The notes under the pieces were generated by a model. The model was given only the letters and a program-made list of their open reading frames with translations, was not told the DNA's origin and searched no databases. From a virus, in the IMG/VR virus record IMGVR_UViG_3300042302_000177, positions 62,001 through 126,000 of that record: 64,000 nt of DNA; one strand, given 5' to 3'. Shown piece after piece: positions 38,001-47,403 of the stretch (position 1 is the stretch's first letter; every line of letters starts with the position of its first letter). The position numbers and the translations under genes are program-made.

Positions 38001-41000
38001 GGACAAATTCTAGGCGTAAGTGCTGGCTTACCTGCATGGGTAGCATCTAGCAGTATTACAGTGGGAACTGCAAGTCAGATTTCGATGACTAACGATAATG
38101 CGTCCACAACACCTCAGTTTATTACATTTGTAAGTACATCAACTGGTGCTGCAACACTCAAAGCAGATGCAATGGAAGGATTAACATTCATTCCTAGTTC
38201 TAACTTCTTAGGTATAGGTCAAGGAACTCCTGCATACCCACTGCATATTAATGTACCAACTGGGTTAGCCAGCATTGGTATGAGCGGTACTGCTGCTAAC
38301 GCAACTACCTATAAAGTCATGCAAGGTACAACTGGCGTAAGCAACGGTGGCTTCAGCTTGTATGACGTAACTAACAGTGCAACAAGATTCATGATTGGAT
38401 CTACAGGCAACGTTGGTATAGGTACAGGAACACAAGATCCTACAGATAGATTGCACATCAGCAACAGCGGTGGCACAGCAACTTTACGAGTAGGTGATAG
38501 CGCAGGAATTGCCGCGGGAATCATTGTACAAAGAACTAACAGTGGTATTAGCTCTCTAGCTCATTATTTCCTATCTAGTGCAAACAGCCCATGGCAGCAC
38601 TGGGGTGAAAACTTAACATGGACTGGAGAACGTGCAGGCACAGTAAACTCTACTCATGCACACAGACCATATTACGAAGCATATGCACCAGTAGTTGGTT
38701 ACAGAGAATTTGGTTTCGTTAACCTAACCAGCGGAGCATTTACTAGCTCTAACCTAGTGTCTAATTTGACATTAAAGAACGATGCTACTACTGGTATTAA
38801 TACTACTAGTCCTACAAGAGCACTACACGTAGTTTCTACTTCGTGGGATAATGTAACAGGTGCTGGTGCTATTTTTGAAAATAACAATAGTGTCGGTTCT
38901 GGAATTACATTAAAACCGTCTGCATCTGTGGTCACAAACGGCTCCAGCGGTTGGGCAATATATGCAGGCGCAGCGGGAGCTGCAATCGGTGATGGTAACT
39001 TGGGATTCTGGGCACACGGGGATAACCAGGCTCGCATGATGATTACTCGTGCAGGCAGTGTGGGCATCGGCGAAGCCAGTCCAGGCTCATATGGTAGACT
39101 AGCAGTTAGAATTTCTAGTAACACAGGTGTAGGCGCTGGCGGTTCTAGCGCAATCTGGTTACAGAATGCCAACGGTTCAAACAACAATGCGGCAACAATC
39201 TTCTTCGGTGACAATGCAGCAGCCGCAATGGGTGCGATTAACTTTGTACACGCAGACTATGCTAACGACTACGGTGAAATAACTTTTGATACTAGAGGAG
39301 CAGGCGGCTATTCAGAAAAAGTAAGAATTACTCAAGCTGGACGTGTAGGTATCGCTACTAATGCACCGAACGCAACGCTAGATGTTGCTGGCACTGTGTT
39401 TATTTCTGGAATAACTACTGTAACAAATACTACAGTAACTACTTCAGAAACTTCAGGAGCCTTCCAAGTCCGAGGAGGTGTTGGTATCAACGGGGCATTG
39501 TTTGTAGGTGGATTATATACATCACCAACTCAATCGCTGGCCCTTACACTAGGTACTGAATCCTGGGTTAAACTATGCACCTTGGTTAATAGATGTGCGG
39601 CAAAAATTCAGATTGGCGCAGGAAGTAACAACAGTGAAGAAGAAGCAGAAATTGAAATTTTTGGTACTTATAATCTTGCAGGTACACAAATCAATGTAAA
39701 ACGTCAGACGTACAATGAGCACTTAAGAGAAGTTAGAGTAACTCAAGCAACTGCTGGCGGACCTAAAATTGTTTATGTAAGATTAAGAACAACTGAGTTT
39801 GCACCAACTATCAATTGGAGATTGTTTAGCTCTAAAGGAGTAACCTCATTAGATAACGTAGTAGAAACTCCTACAACAGGCGAGTCGGTTATCGTTGATC
39901 AAGCTAATGGATATTTCACTAATGTAATTGCTGAATTTAAAAATACAACTCAGGCAACATCAACTAATACAGGAGCATTGCAGGTAGCCGGCGGCGCAGG
40001 AATCGGCGGCAATTTGTATGTTGGCGCAAACTTAGTTGTTAGTGGAACATTAACTGCAGGCAGTGTATCTGGAACAACTACTACTGCTACAAACGCAACA
40101 AATTCTATTATTACCAACGATAATGCAACTGCAACTGATCAGTATGTGACTTTTGTAAATGCAAGTAGCGGGGCTAACCCGATTAAAGTAAGTGCTACTA
40201 CTGGTTTAATTTGGAAACCGAACACTGTTGCTCTGGGCATAGGCGTAAGTCCTAGCCTAGGAAAGTTACATGTGTCTGGTAAAGGTTATTTCTCAACAGA
40301 AGTGCAGGCAAATTCTGCAATAATGAACTCGGCTTCAGTTAACGGAACTAACAGTGCAGTATTTGGATCTAACAGCGGTGCTGTTCCTATCTTAATTACT
40401 AGAAACGCTGATCCTGTTGGAACAGATTTATATATCAACGGATCTGGTGATGTAAGTATCGGTTCGTATTCTCTAAGTTCTAAGTTTGGAGTGTCCGGTC
40501 CTGCTACTGCTACCACAGTTAACAGTCAGTCAATGGTAGCCAGACTGGCAAGCAGTACAGGAAATCAAGACTACCTAGAATTTAGCAACGTTCGAGGAAC
40601 TGCTGGTTCAAACTGGACTACTGCTGGATTTAGAATTCAACAGAAAGTTGATAGCACCTGGATGGGCTACATGCAGTTCAACGGAACACCTAGTGGCACA
40701 AACGATGGCGGCATTATTTTTGGAACTGGCACAACCACTGTTAATGCAAACTCAATTGCAGAGAGAATGCGAATCAGCGGTGCAGGTAACGTATCAATTG
40801 GTACTACCGCGTCAACTACACGACTAACAGTTCAGGCAGCTGGTGCTAACGGTATTGCATTGTTGCAAGACACAGGCGCTGCTGCAAATAGCGGACGACT
40901 ATTCTTCCAGGCAAGCGGCGGTACATATGGAATTTTAAACACTGCTAACGTACTACAATTTAGCAGTGGTGCAACAATAGGGTCTGACAGCGGTACTAGT

Positions 41001-41708
41001 AGAATGGTTCTAAACGCCAGTGGTTTCCTTGGCTTAGGAACAACACAAGTTCCATTAACATACTTAGACATTCGTCATAACAACACCGGCGTACAATCAC
41101 CACAAGTATCTGGATTCACACTTCGCACTAACGAAAACAACGGTATGGAATGGCATTTACAACATTCCAACGGTTATCAGGGATGGGTCGCTGCTGCAAG
41201 AGTTAATAACAACGGCAGTAGCTTTGGTCAAGGATTCTTAGAATTTATCACTGCTGGATCTAGCGGTGGTAACCAAGTAAGTGTAATGGCCTTGCACGGT
41301 AACGGTAACGTAAGTATCGGGTCTACAGCAGTTCCTGCATACAAGTTGTTTGTCAACGGAAGTTTTGCCGCAACAACTAAGAGCTTCGTAATCGACCATC
41401 CAACTAAAGAAGGTTACAAACTACGTTATGCTTCCCTAGAAGGACCTGAGAACGGTGTGTATGTACGTGGTAGACTAAAAGACAACAATGTCATTGAGTT
41501 ACCAGAACACTGGTTAGGACTTGTTGATGCAGACAGCATCACAGTTGACATTACACCTATCGGCAAACATCAAGTTCTGTATGTAGATGACATTGCAAAT
41601 AACAGAGTTATAATCGGCACCGAGTCTGATCAACCAGTAAATTGCTTCTACACAGTATGGGGCGAACGTAAAGACGTTGATAAACTTGTAGTTGAATATG
41701 AAGAATAA
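35034..41708 (+). CDS. Long tail fibre protein with conserved C-terminal domain
   Basis: The protein has 2224 residues. The shaft combines TGAL/GGVGI modules, YQxGPGVTxFGPGTAG modules, VDYATGIETGALW modules (two close copies around residues 450-850) and GNVGIGT-type repeats. Residues about 1500-1620 form a separate beta domain (GTESWVKLCTLVNRC onwards). The last 120 residues (SFVIDHPTKEGYKLRYASLE to KLVVEYEE) are a C-terminal domain I recall from fibres of other aquatic T4-like phages. It differs from S74 and may be a trimerisation or tip domain. With a 20-kDa-type lectin gene directly after, it probably displays a separate adhesin. Confidence 0.75.
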   Translation: MAKLLTGTRIYGTGTVDTQLLVNGTEQATSTATGALEVVGGVGIGGSLFVGGIVTATNLVRLTNATEASTTNTGALTVAGGVGVGKDLRVGGTIYGTIVGTVVGTITTASNLGSGTIGQVPFQEAIGVTKFFGPGTAGQLLVSAGASSTGPVYTNTSSIYVGRAALADDLSGGAVGSIPYQDAANSTVFLGLGTPGFVMLAGATAPVWVSTSTLSVGRANQSDSILMANEVADTNVNFITFASTTTGYTTLKGGAMSNLTYKPSTGFVGVGAGSPAYRLHVVESGNAVPVFLERSTSGDILQLYNQSGLTASESSLGFVHKDSATTPVSGSRIAGYASNLATGAVSGGIIFYSKNAGTEAESFRVNNLGNVGLGNNAPAYKLDITGGVRMTGITTSTNATASTSPTTGALQLAGGAGVQGNVNASGQFVSTQANNTATSSAQLYLNGVTGNRIDFNINGVAAPSVTPRSVGTKIVYYPGLSSTSVDYATGIETGALWTSVPNATDTFRWYGSTTLMASLSNSNLTLGGDLAVNGGDITSNATTFSIVNTTATTVNIAGAGTAITIGSNSAGTTTIRNVVAITTNTVSSAYTNGALVVTGGVGIAGDLRVNGTIFGSVSVSGITSTATNIAGGTAGQIPYQTGPGVTAYFGPGTAGDVLVSNGTSAPTYNNTLALAGTTAATNATSGALRVAGGVGINDNLFVTNNINAVSGQYVSTRANNTATGAGQILLNGASGNRIDFNQNGVAAPTFTTRSAGTKLVLYSDLSASSTDYALGIESGTLWSSVSTTARSFKWYGGTTLAATLSGTGNLTLVGDAAINGGDITTTQTTFNLVDATATTVNFAGAATALTMGAVSGTTTVRNNLTVAGNLTVQGTTTQVNSTVTNVSDPIFTLGTGPLGADPTADDNRDRGIAFKWHNGTNARTGFFGFDDSTGYFTFVSSATITNEVIAPAGGTTRGAIDANLAGGATGSLPYQSAANVSAFLPIGTAGQILGVSAGLPAWVASSSITVGTASQISMTNDNASTTPQFITFVSTSTGAATLKADAMEGLTFIPSSNFLGIGQGTPAYPLHINVPTGLASIGMSGTAANATTYKVMQGTTGVSNGGFSLYDVTNSATRFMIGSTGNVGIGTGTQDPTDRLHISNSGGTATLRVGDSAGIAAGIIVQRTNSGISSLAHYFLSSANSPWQHWGENLTWTGERAGTVNSTHAHRPYYEAYAPVVGYREFGFVNLTSGAFTSSNLVSNLTLKNDATTGINTTSPTRALHVVSTSWDNVTGAGAIFENNNSVGSGITLKPSASVVTNGSSGWAIYAGAAGAAIGDGNLGFWAHGDNQARMMITRAGSVGIGEASPGSYGRLAVRISSNTGVGAGGSSAIWLQNANGSNNNAATIFFGDNAAAAMGAINFVHADYANDYGEITFDTRGAGGYSEKVRITQAGRVGIATNAPNATLDVAGTVFISGITTVTNTTVTTSETSGAFQVRGGVGINGALFVGGLYTSPTQSLALTLGTESWVKLCTLVNRCAAKIQIGAGSNNSEEEAEIEIFGTYNLAGTQINVKRQTYNEHLREVRVTQATAGGPKIVYVRLRTTEFAPTINWRLFSSKGVTSLDNVVETPTTGESVIVDQANGYFTNVIAEFKNTTQATSTNTGALQVAGGAGIGGNLYVGANLVVSGTLTAGSVSGTTTTATNATNSIITNDNATATDQYVTFVNASSGANPIKVSATTGLIWKPNTVALGIGVSPSLGKLHVSGKGYFSTEVQANSAIMNSASVNGTNSAVFGSNSGAVPILITRNADPVGTDLYINGSGDVSIGSYSLSSKFGVSGPATATTVNSQSMVARLASSTGNQDYLEFSNVRGTAGSNWTTAGFRIQQKVDSTWMGYMQFNGTPSGTNDGGIIFGTGTTTVNANSIAERMRISGAGNVSIGTTASTTRLTVQAAGANGIALLQDTGAAANSGRLFFQASGGTYGILNTANVLQFSSGATIGSDSGTSRMVLNASGFLGLGTTQVPLTYLDIRHNNTGVQSPQVSGFTLRTNENNGMEWHLQHSNGYQGWVAAARVNNNGSSFGQGFLEFITAGSSGGNQVSVMALHGNGNVSIGSTAVPAYKLFVNGSFAATTKSFVIDHPTKEGYKLRYASLEGPENGVYVRGRLKDNNVIELPEHWLGLVDADSITVDITPIGKHQVLYVDDIANNRVIIGTESDQPVNCFYTVWGERKDVDKLVVEYEE

Positions 41709-41719
41709 CAGGAGTTCAA

Positions 41720-42454
41720 ATGGCAGTTTATTATGGTGGACGTTATACCAGCGTTTCTGAAATTAGAGGTCCGTCCGGCTTTTATAATCTTTACCTAGAC
41801 GGGGAAAATGTACCTGTATATGTAGATCAAACTTATGATGGTGGAGGCTGGGTTTTAGTTATGGCAAACCGCATTAATACCGCGGGAATGAATAATCTAA
41901 CCTACTACGATGCTGTAAATTCTTGTAACTATAGAACAGGCGGCACCAGTAACGCCACTAACACTGTAGTCGATCCTCTGTCAAAACTATCCGGACTTGC
42001 TAACTATAATGCTTGGATAGGACTAAGATACTGGAAAAAATTATCCGGAAGAGTAACTGCTGGAAGAATTACTGCGGTTCAATTTGTAAGCACTACGGCG
42101 GGAACTGCGTTAAGCAACACTGGCGCACATACAAAAAGATATCGATGGAGCAGTGCAGGGTTTAATTCTACTTATGGATTTACATCTCCGATAGGTATTT
42201 CTCAAGAAGCTGGATCGGGAGCACCTGGATTTTATGCTAGCCACGTAGCACCTGGAAACAGTTTAACTACCTACGATCGAGATCAAGACACACTCGGCGG
42301 AAACTGCTCCACATTTTACAATAATAATCCTTGGTGGTACGGTGCTTGCTGGAGTGGAAACTATTTTGGTGGTGGCAGCGGATATGCAGATGCTGCCTTC
42401 TGGGACAGTTCTACTACAGATTTCCATAACTACGGAGCAGTGTACATAAAATGA
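41720..42454 (+). CDS. Fibrinogen-like domain lectin, probable adhesin
   Basis: The protein has 244 residues and is nearly all one fibrinogen C-terminal-like domain. PVYVDQTYDGGGWVLV at residues 32-47 matches the fibrinogen PVYCDMxTDGGGWTV block, with Val for the usual Cys. Near residues 185-217 DRDQDTLGGNCSTFY, then WWYGACW, matches the calcium site and NCAxxYxGGWWYxxC block, including both cysteines. Fibrinogen-related domains bind acetylated sugars in animals, so recognition of host surface glycans is likely. AGGAG lies upstream of the ATG. It follows the longest fibre by 11 bases and may form its tip. Confidence 0.75.
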   Translation: MAVYYGGRYTSVSEIRGPSGFYNLYLDGENVPVYVDQTYDGGGWVLVMANRINTAGMNNLTYYDAVNSCNYRTGGTSNATNTVVDPLSKLSGLANYNAWIGLRYWKKLSGRVTAGRITAVQFVSTTAGTALSNTGAHTKRYRWSSAGFNSTYGFTSPIGISQEAGSGAPGFYASHVAPGNSLTTYDRDQDTLGGNCSTFYNNNPWWYGACWSGNYFGGGSGYADAAFWDSSTTDFHNYGAVYIK

Positions 42455-42666
42455 ACATTCGAAAAAAACCTATGATCCTTATTTTTGAAAATAATGGATC
42501 TACATGGAGCAGAATACTCAAAGATCAGCGAGGAAATATTCTATACGAATACCGCAATCAGCTTCTTCTGCCCGAGCACATGAACGCAGAATATTTTGAC
42601 AACTGGGAAAATCAAATGCGTAAGATTCCGCAATTTAATATTGTGGACTGCGTAAGATTTATGTAA
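42451..42666 (+). CDS. Small protein between the lectin and LamG genes, possible fibre chaperone
   Basis: The protein has 71 residues. The start ATG overlaps the previous stop in an ATGA, and the next gene begins directly after its stop. The product is MILIFENNGSTWSRILKDQR with a helical C-terminus, compact and without repeats. Small fibre-assembly chaperones are often placed like this, but no family is recognised. Confidence 0.55.
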   Translation: MNIRKKPMILIFENNGSTWSRILKDQRGNILYEYRNQLLLPEHMNAEYFDNWENQMRKIPQFNIVDCVRFM

Positions 42667-43830
42667 ATGGCATTATCATCCTTTCCTACTATAGTAACAA
42701 GAGATTTAGTTTTTTGTTACGATATGAACAACACTGGAAAGTCGTGGTTAGGTGCTCCTACGATCAATCGTGTGGCTCCTGCGTGGATAAGTTGGGGAAT
42801 CGATGGTTCAGGCACAGTAAACATAGGAACTAGAACAATTTTAAGTGACTGGCATTGTAGAATAAATGACTATAATCACAATACTCGACAATCAATTTAT
42901 GTAACCGGATTATCTGGAAGCATAACTTATACATTTTCAGTAAAATTTAAAAAACTAGAAGGTGCTCCAACACTGCGGTTTCAACTACAGTCTTATAATG
43001 GCGGCACATTTTTAGGCTCAGTGTTTCCTACTACAGTTCAATTGGGACTAACTGATAAAGAAGGTTGGCAAACTGCATTTTTCTCTTACACAACTTCAGC
43101 AGGTGCTGATCGAGTGTTATGGTTCATGCAAGACGGGGATGATTATGTCACCTACACTCATTCTTTCGAACTCAAAGAACCGCAGTGTGAACAACAATCT
43201 TTTGTTACACCTTTTGTATCAGGAACAAGATCAAATACGCAGGCCATTGTAGATCTTACCGGTAATAATATCATCACCGCAACCTCACTAACTTACAATA
43301 GCGGCGGTACGTTTAGTTTTGTTAGGGCTAATTCAAATTATATAAACATTTCTGCAAACACAAACACCCGTTTTCAAAATAGTCAGCAAACATGGTCGGC
43401 CTGGATAAACATTGCAAGCTTCGGACCCAACGGATATAGCGAACTTTATAATAACGGCGGAAATCTAGGTGCTTCAATACAATGGCGAGCAAATGCAATT
43501 GGTTTTTTTATATATAATGGTGCATATTTAGACTATGCAGTTTCAGTAACAAATGCACTGAATACCTGGATGAACATAACTTGTGTTATAGATAATGTTG
43601 CAAGAGTTATGCTTGTATACAAGAATGGTGCATTGGTAGGAACAAGTCCGCAATGGGCAACATATACGCTACCTAACGGCAGCGTACATATTGGTGGGAA
43701 CTTTGCAACAGGAAATGGTGGAGATGTTACTCAAGGCAACATTCCCACTGTTCAACTTTATAATCGAGCATTGAGTGCAGTTGAAATTAAACAAAATTTT
43801 AACGCACATCGAGGAAGGTATAATTTATAA
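42667..43830 (+). CDS. LamG-type adhesin, copy 1 of 4
   Basis: The protein has 387 residues. Layout: a short start ending LVFCYDMNNTGKSWLGAPTIN, a beta-sandwich carbohydrate-binding-like domain (about 30-185), a joint TPFVSGTRSNTQAIVDLTGN, and a LamG/concanavalin-like domain (about 210-385) ending VQLYNRALSAVEIKQNFNAHRGRY. The LamG part matches the Laminin_G_3 style of glycan-binding jelly roll. This is the first of four tandem paralogues. It begins directly after the previous stop codon, so translation is coupled. Confidence 0.8.
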   Translation: MALSSFPTIVTRDLVFCYDMNNTGKSWLGAPTINRVAPAWISWGIDGSGTVNIGTRTILSDWHCRINDYNHNTRQSIYVTGLSGSITYTFSVKFKKLEGAPTLRFQLQSYNGGTFLGSVFPTTVQLGLTDKEGWQTAFFSYTTSAGADRVLWFMQDGDDYVTYTHSFELKEPQCEQQSFVTPFVSGTRSNTQAIVDLTGNNIITATSLTYNSGGTFSFVRANSNYINISANTNTRFQNSQQTWSAWINIASFGPNGYSELYNNGGNLGASIQWRANAIGFFIYNGAYLDYAVSVTNALNTWMNITCVIDNVARVMLVYKNGALVGTSPQWATYTLPNGSVHIGGNFATGNGGDVTQGNIPTVQLYNRALSAVEIKQNFNAHRGRYNL

Positions 43831-43831
43831 T

Positions 43832-44995
43832 ATGGCAATAGGACATTCTGCATCAGTTGTTGCTTCTGACCTAGTGTTTTACTACGACATGTTAAATCCT
43901 AAGTCGTGGTTAGGTGCTCCTACGACTAATCGTTGTAGCGCAAACACTATTCATACCAACTGGAATAACAGCGGAACAGCAACATGGATAAACGACGATC
44001 CTTATATTCCTAGGCTATATCCGGATATTATAACAGTGTCTATGACAAAAGACACTGTAGGGAACAGCCACATTGCTCTCGGTTATGCAACATTGGCAGC
44101 AAATACAGTTTATACAGTAAGCGTACACGTTTATATTCCCAGTAATACAACTACATTGGCCAGCAGTCAACCATACATAAGACCGTTTCCTGGAAACTTT
44201 AATGCAGCAAATTTAGAATACAACGGCAGTAGTGACTGGAATATTTGGCCTAAAGATAGATGGATCAGAATTAGTAAAACATTTACCAACTCTGCAACAG
44301 ATACTGAAATGTATATTTCCTGTTACTTAGATAATGCAGGCAGCAAAATTGCATTTACTGCACCTATGGTTGAAGCTAACTCTTTTGCTACACCTTATAC
44401 TCCTGTCAGTACTTCGAGATCAAATACGCAGGTAATAACAGATTTAATGAATCGAAGAACAATTACTGCAACCAATTTAACTTATAACAGTAATAATACT
44501 TTTAGTTTTAACGGGTCGACTAATAATATTGTTACAAACTCATTTACTTCATCGTTAGATTTTACAATCAGCATCTGGGTAAGGATGACTTCTGGTCTAG
44601 TGGCACAACAACGTCTTGTATCTTCCGATTCGGCAGGAACTTTTACAATTTACTGGTCAGGCAGCGACTTTGGATTTCATTACAATCCGTTAGACGCATC
44701 GCCACCGTCGACTGCTACTGCGGCCACAGGGTTAAGTTACTCTATAAATAGTTGGTATAATTTAACAGCAACAAATAATGCAACGGCAGGCACTAGATTT
44801 TATGTCAATGGTGTTCTACGAGCAGTTGGAGAAACAAGTGTTCCTCTTGCAGGAAATATAACTTTTGGTTCAGACCGTACAAATTCATTACATGCTGCTG
44901 CACAAATTCCAGTCGCACTGATTTATAATAGAGTACTAACCGCTGACGAAGTTAATAAAAACTTTAATGCACTAAGAGGAAGATATTCAGTATGA
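43832..44995 (+). CDS. LamG-type adhesin, copy 2 of 4
   Basis: The protein has 387 residues from the ATG at 43832, one base after the preceding TAA; an earlier in-frame ATG at 43775 would lie inside the upstream gene and is rejected. The layout is the same: SWLGAPTTNRC, a binding-domain block, TPYTPVSTSRSNTQVITDLM, and a C-terminal LamG domain ending IYNRVLTADEVNKNFNALRG. The middle differs strongly from copy 1, while the N- and C-terminal motifs are kept. Confidence 0.8.
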   Translation: MAIGHSASVVASDLVFYYDMLNPKSWLGAPTTNRCSANTIHTNWNNSGTATWINDDPYIPRLYPDIITVSMTKDTVGNSHIALGYATLAANTVYTVSVHVYIPSNTTTLASSQPYIRPFPGNFNAANLEYNGSSDWNIWPKDRWIRISKTFTNSATDTEMYISCYLDNAGSKIAFTAPMVEANSFATPYTPVSTSRSNTQVITDLMNRRTITATNLTYNSNNTFSFNGSTNNIVTNSFTSSLDFTISIWVRMTSGLVAQQRLVSSDSAGTFTIYWSGSDFGFHYNPLDASPPSTATAATGLSYSINSWYNLTATNNATAGTRFYVNGVLRAVGETSVPLAGNITFGSDRTNSLHAAAQIPVALIYNRVLTADEVNKNFNALRGRYSV

Positions 44996-46206
44996 GTGTG
45001 AGAGCAAATCCTTACATCGAAACTAATGGTTTGGTATTTTGTTATGATATGAATAACACTAAATCATGGCAAGGTGCTCCTACGACTAATCAGTTTACGT
45101 TGCCCACGGCAGATGTAAACGGTTTTGGAGTTCAAAATAGTACATTTACTAGAATTCGAACTGGAATGTATGGCGGATACGATATTAAGCCAACTGACTA
45201 CGTTTGGAGATATAATATCTCTGGTAACGATTGTCCGTATCATGGGTGGGATATCCCAACACCTAGCGGATCCGTAGTTACATTTTCTTTCGATTACTTT
45301 GTAGATTTATCCTGTGTTAACTATCCGTCTAATAACTATCTAGCAAATTTTGAAAATGCAGGCAGTGGCGTAGGTGGCGCTTATGGAGACCCTACCCCCT
45401 CAATTAAAGGAGTTTGGAAAAGAGCCTATTTCACTTCAACTGCAACCGCAACAGGTAATTCTAGATGCCTGCTGTATCCGGGAGCATGTGGAACAAGATT
45501 AGCAGATTCTGGGTTTATACTTTATAAAAATCCACAGGTTGAATTTAATGCTCCAGGGGGAATTCCTACGCCGTTTGTTGCAGGCTCTCGGTCGGCTACA
45601 CAGGCAGTTTTAGATCTTACCAACAACAATGTTGTTACTGTAAATGCATTAACTTATAACAGCGACGGTACTTTTAGCATTAATAACATTGCAGCATCGT
45701 CTTTAAGTATTCCAGATTCTTCTATTACAAGACCTACCTCACTAACAATATCAGCATGGGTAAGGATGAATGTCTACAATCCGTTAAATGATTTTGATGG
45801 ATCATATCCTACCATTGCATGGAAATGTAATTCAGATAATTCAGGCGGCGGCGGGTCTTATGGATTGAGCCTCGCAGCTCCTAATCCTAGATTTGCAGTT
45901 TCTTCTACACAATTAATCAGTGCGTCACCGTTAACATATGGTGTTTGGGTAAACCTTGTTGGAACGTATTCTGCAGGCGGAGCAATGGTGCTTTATAGGA
46001 ATGGAGTAGTAGATGCTAGCACAACGGGGCCTGCGTCAATTCCTTATTCTGCACAAGTATTTTCAGTAGGATCTAGGATATTCAGTGGAGTATATCAGTA
46101 TCCGTGGAATGGCAGCATTGGATTAGTGAAACTTTACAACCGAGCATTGACCTCGTCAGAAGTTCGTCAGAACTTTAATTCAATTAAAGGGAGGTATGGA
46201 CTATGA
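44992..46206 (+). CDS. LamG-type adhesin, copy 3 of 4
   Basis: The protein has 404 residues and starts in an ATGA overlap with copy 2. It has SWQGAPTTNQF near the start, a beta-sandwich region with a DCPYHGWDIPTPSG loop, the joint TPFVAGSRSATQAVLDLTNN, and a LamG domain with a Gly/Ser loop SDNSGGGGSYGLSL, ending LYNRALTSSEVRQNFNSIKG. It probably recognises a different glycan from its neighbours. Confidence 0.8.
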   Translation: MSVRANPYIETNGLVFCYDMNNTKSWQGAPTTNQFTLPTADVNGFGVQNSTFTRIRTGMYGGYDIKPTDYVWRYNISGNDCPYHGWDIPTPSGSVVTFSFDYFVDLSCVNYPSNNYLANFENAGSGVGGAYGDPTPSIKGVWKRAYFTSTATATGNSRCLLYPGACGTRLADSGFILYKNPQVEFNAPGGIPTPFVAGSRSATQAVLDLTNNNVVTVNALTYNSDGTFSINNIAASSLSIPDSSITRPTSLTISAWVRMNVYNPLNDFDGSYPTIAWKCNSDNSGGGGSYGLSLAAPNPRFAVSSTQLISASPLTYGVWVNLVGTYSAGGAMVLYRNGVVDASTTGPASIPYSAQVFSVGSRIFSGVYQYPWNGSIGLVKLYNRALTSSEVRQNFNSIKGRYGL

Positions 46207-47348
46207 GTGTGTCAAGCGGCCCGTTATTAACTACTAACGGATTGGTGTTTTACTACGATATGACAAATACACAAAAGTCGTGGCAAGGTGCTCCTACGAC
46301 TAATGTACTTACAAACACTAATCTAGACACAGGATGGAGTCAAGGTTATAATACAAGTATTATTATAGGTGATACTTCAGCTGGGTCTCCCCCGGGAGTC
46401 GAATCTCAAGTAGTGTCGTTTATCGACTCGGATAATAATGGCTCGGGTTATTGGTATTCCTACGGTAACTTTGCTCCTCAAGCAGACAGCACTACGTACT
46501 CTGTATCTGTATGGGCAAGGACTGTAGGAGCTGATTGGGTTATACAACCCTATACCGCAGATAATTCCGAAGCAAATCGAGTTTGGTTAACAGCTAAAAC
46601 AGTAACAGGTAATGGTGTTTGGCAAAGATTAGAATGGCCTAATGCATTTACTACAGGGGTTGGATGGGACTCGGACTCGTTAAGTTTTCAATTTAATTCA
46701 ATACCTGCAGGACAACGATGCTGGTTGTGCGCACCGCAAATGGAACCTTTAAGTTATTGCACACCGTTTGTAAATGGAACAAGATCTAGTTCACAGGCAT
46801 TGTTAGATCTAACAGGTAGGAATACTCTTACTGCGGCAAACATGGTATATTCTAACAATATATTCACGTTTAACGGCGGTACTTCTTGCTTTGATCTTAA
46901 TAATAACGCTCTAATATCGGGTACACAAGACTTTACAATCGAAGCAGTGTACTATACTTCTGCAACAGACACTGCTGGGAGAGAAATTATAGGAAACTAT
47001 GGCACAGGTGCTACTGCTAATACTCTATGGTTTGCCACCCACGGTCTGTGGATCAACGGAGCAACTCCGTATCACGCAGGCAGTCCACTAAGAAACGGCA
47101 CATATTATACAGCGGCAACTCGCTTGGGCAGTGCAACTTCTTTATATAAAAACGGTGCTTTGGAACTAACAGGAACAAACTCTACTTCCATTGCAGTAGG
47201 ACAAAACTGGCGTATAGGTAAAGATGTAGGTGGTGACGGAGAACCTTTTTTGGGCAATATCTACATGGTAAGAGTCTACAATCGGGCACTTAATGCAGGT
47301 GAAATTTATCAAAACTACAATGCTGTACGCACTAGGTACGGTATATAA
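46203..47348 (+). CDS. LamG-type adhesin, copy 4 of 4
   Basis: The protein has 381 residues, with an ATGA overlap with copy 3. It has KSWQGAPTTNVLTNTNLDTG, then a carbohydrate-binding-like sandwich with TYSVSVWARTVGADW, the joint TPFVNGTRSSSQALLDLTGR, and a LamG domain ending VYNRALNAGEIYQNYNAVRTRY. It is the last of the array; a late box separates it from the next fibre gene. Only the end motifs are close to the other copies. Confidence 0.8.
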   Translation: MSVSSGPLLTTNGLVFYYDMTNTQKSWQGAPTTNVLTNTNLDTGWSQGYNTSIIIGDTSAGSPPGVESQVVSFIDSDNNGSGYWYSYGNFAPQADSTTYSVSVWARTVGADWVIQPYTADNSEANRVWLTAKTVTGNGVWQRLEWPNAFTTGVGWDSDSLSFQFNSIPAGQRCWLCAPQMEPLSYCTPFVNGTRSSSQALLDLTGRNTLTAANMVYSNNIFTFNGGTSCFDLNNNALISGTQDFTIEAVYYTSATDTAGREIIGNYGTGATANTLWFATHGLWINGATPYHAGSPLRNGTYYTAATRLGSATSLYKNGALELTGTNSTSIAVGQNWRIGKDVGGDGEPFLGNIYMVRVYNRALNAGEIYQNYNAVRTRYGI

Positions 47349-47373
47349 CAAGAATACACTAAAATAGTTTAAC

Positions 47374-47381
47374 GATAAATA
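47374..47381 (+). promoter_or_regulatory. Late promoter box GATAAATA
   Basis: 22 bases before the ATG at 47404, in the 55-base gap after the LamG array. Confidence 0.55.
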
Positions 47382-47403
47382 TAAGATCGGAATACGTTAA
47401 ACT

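Noticed and set aside
43775-43831. Earlier start for LamG copy 2
   Set aside because: The extra 19 residues lie inside copy 1 and are unlike the starts of the other copies; 43832 fits the array.
41720-47348. Diversity-generating retroelement acting on the lectin and LamG genes
   Set aside because: There is no reverse transcriptase and no template/variable repeat pair with adenine-specific changes in the window.
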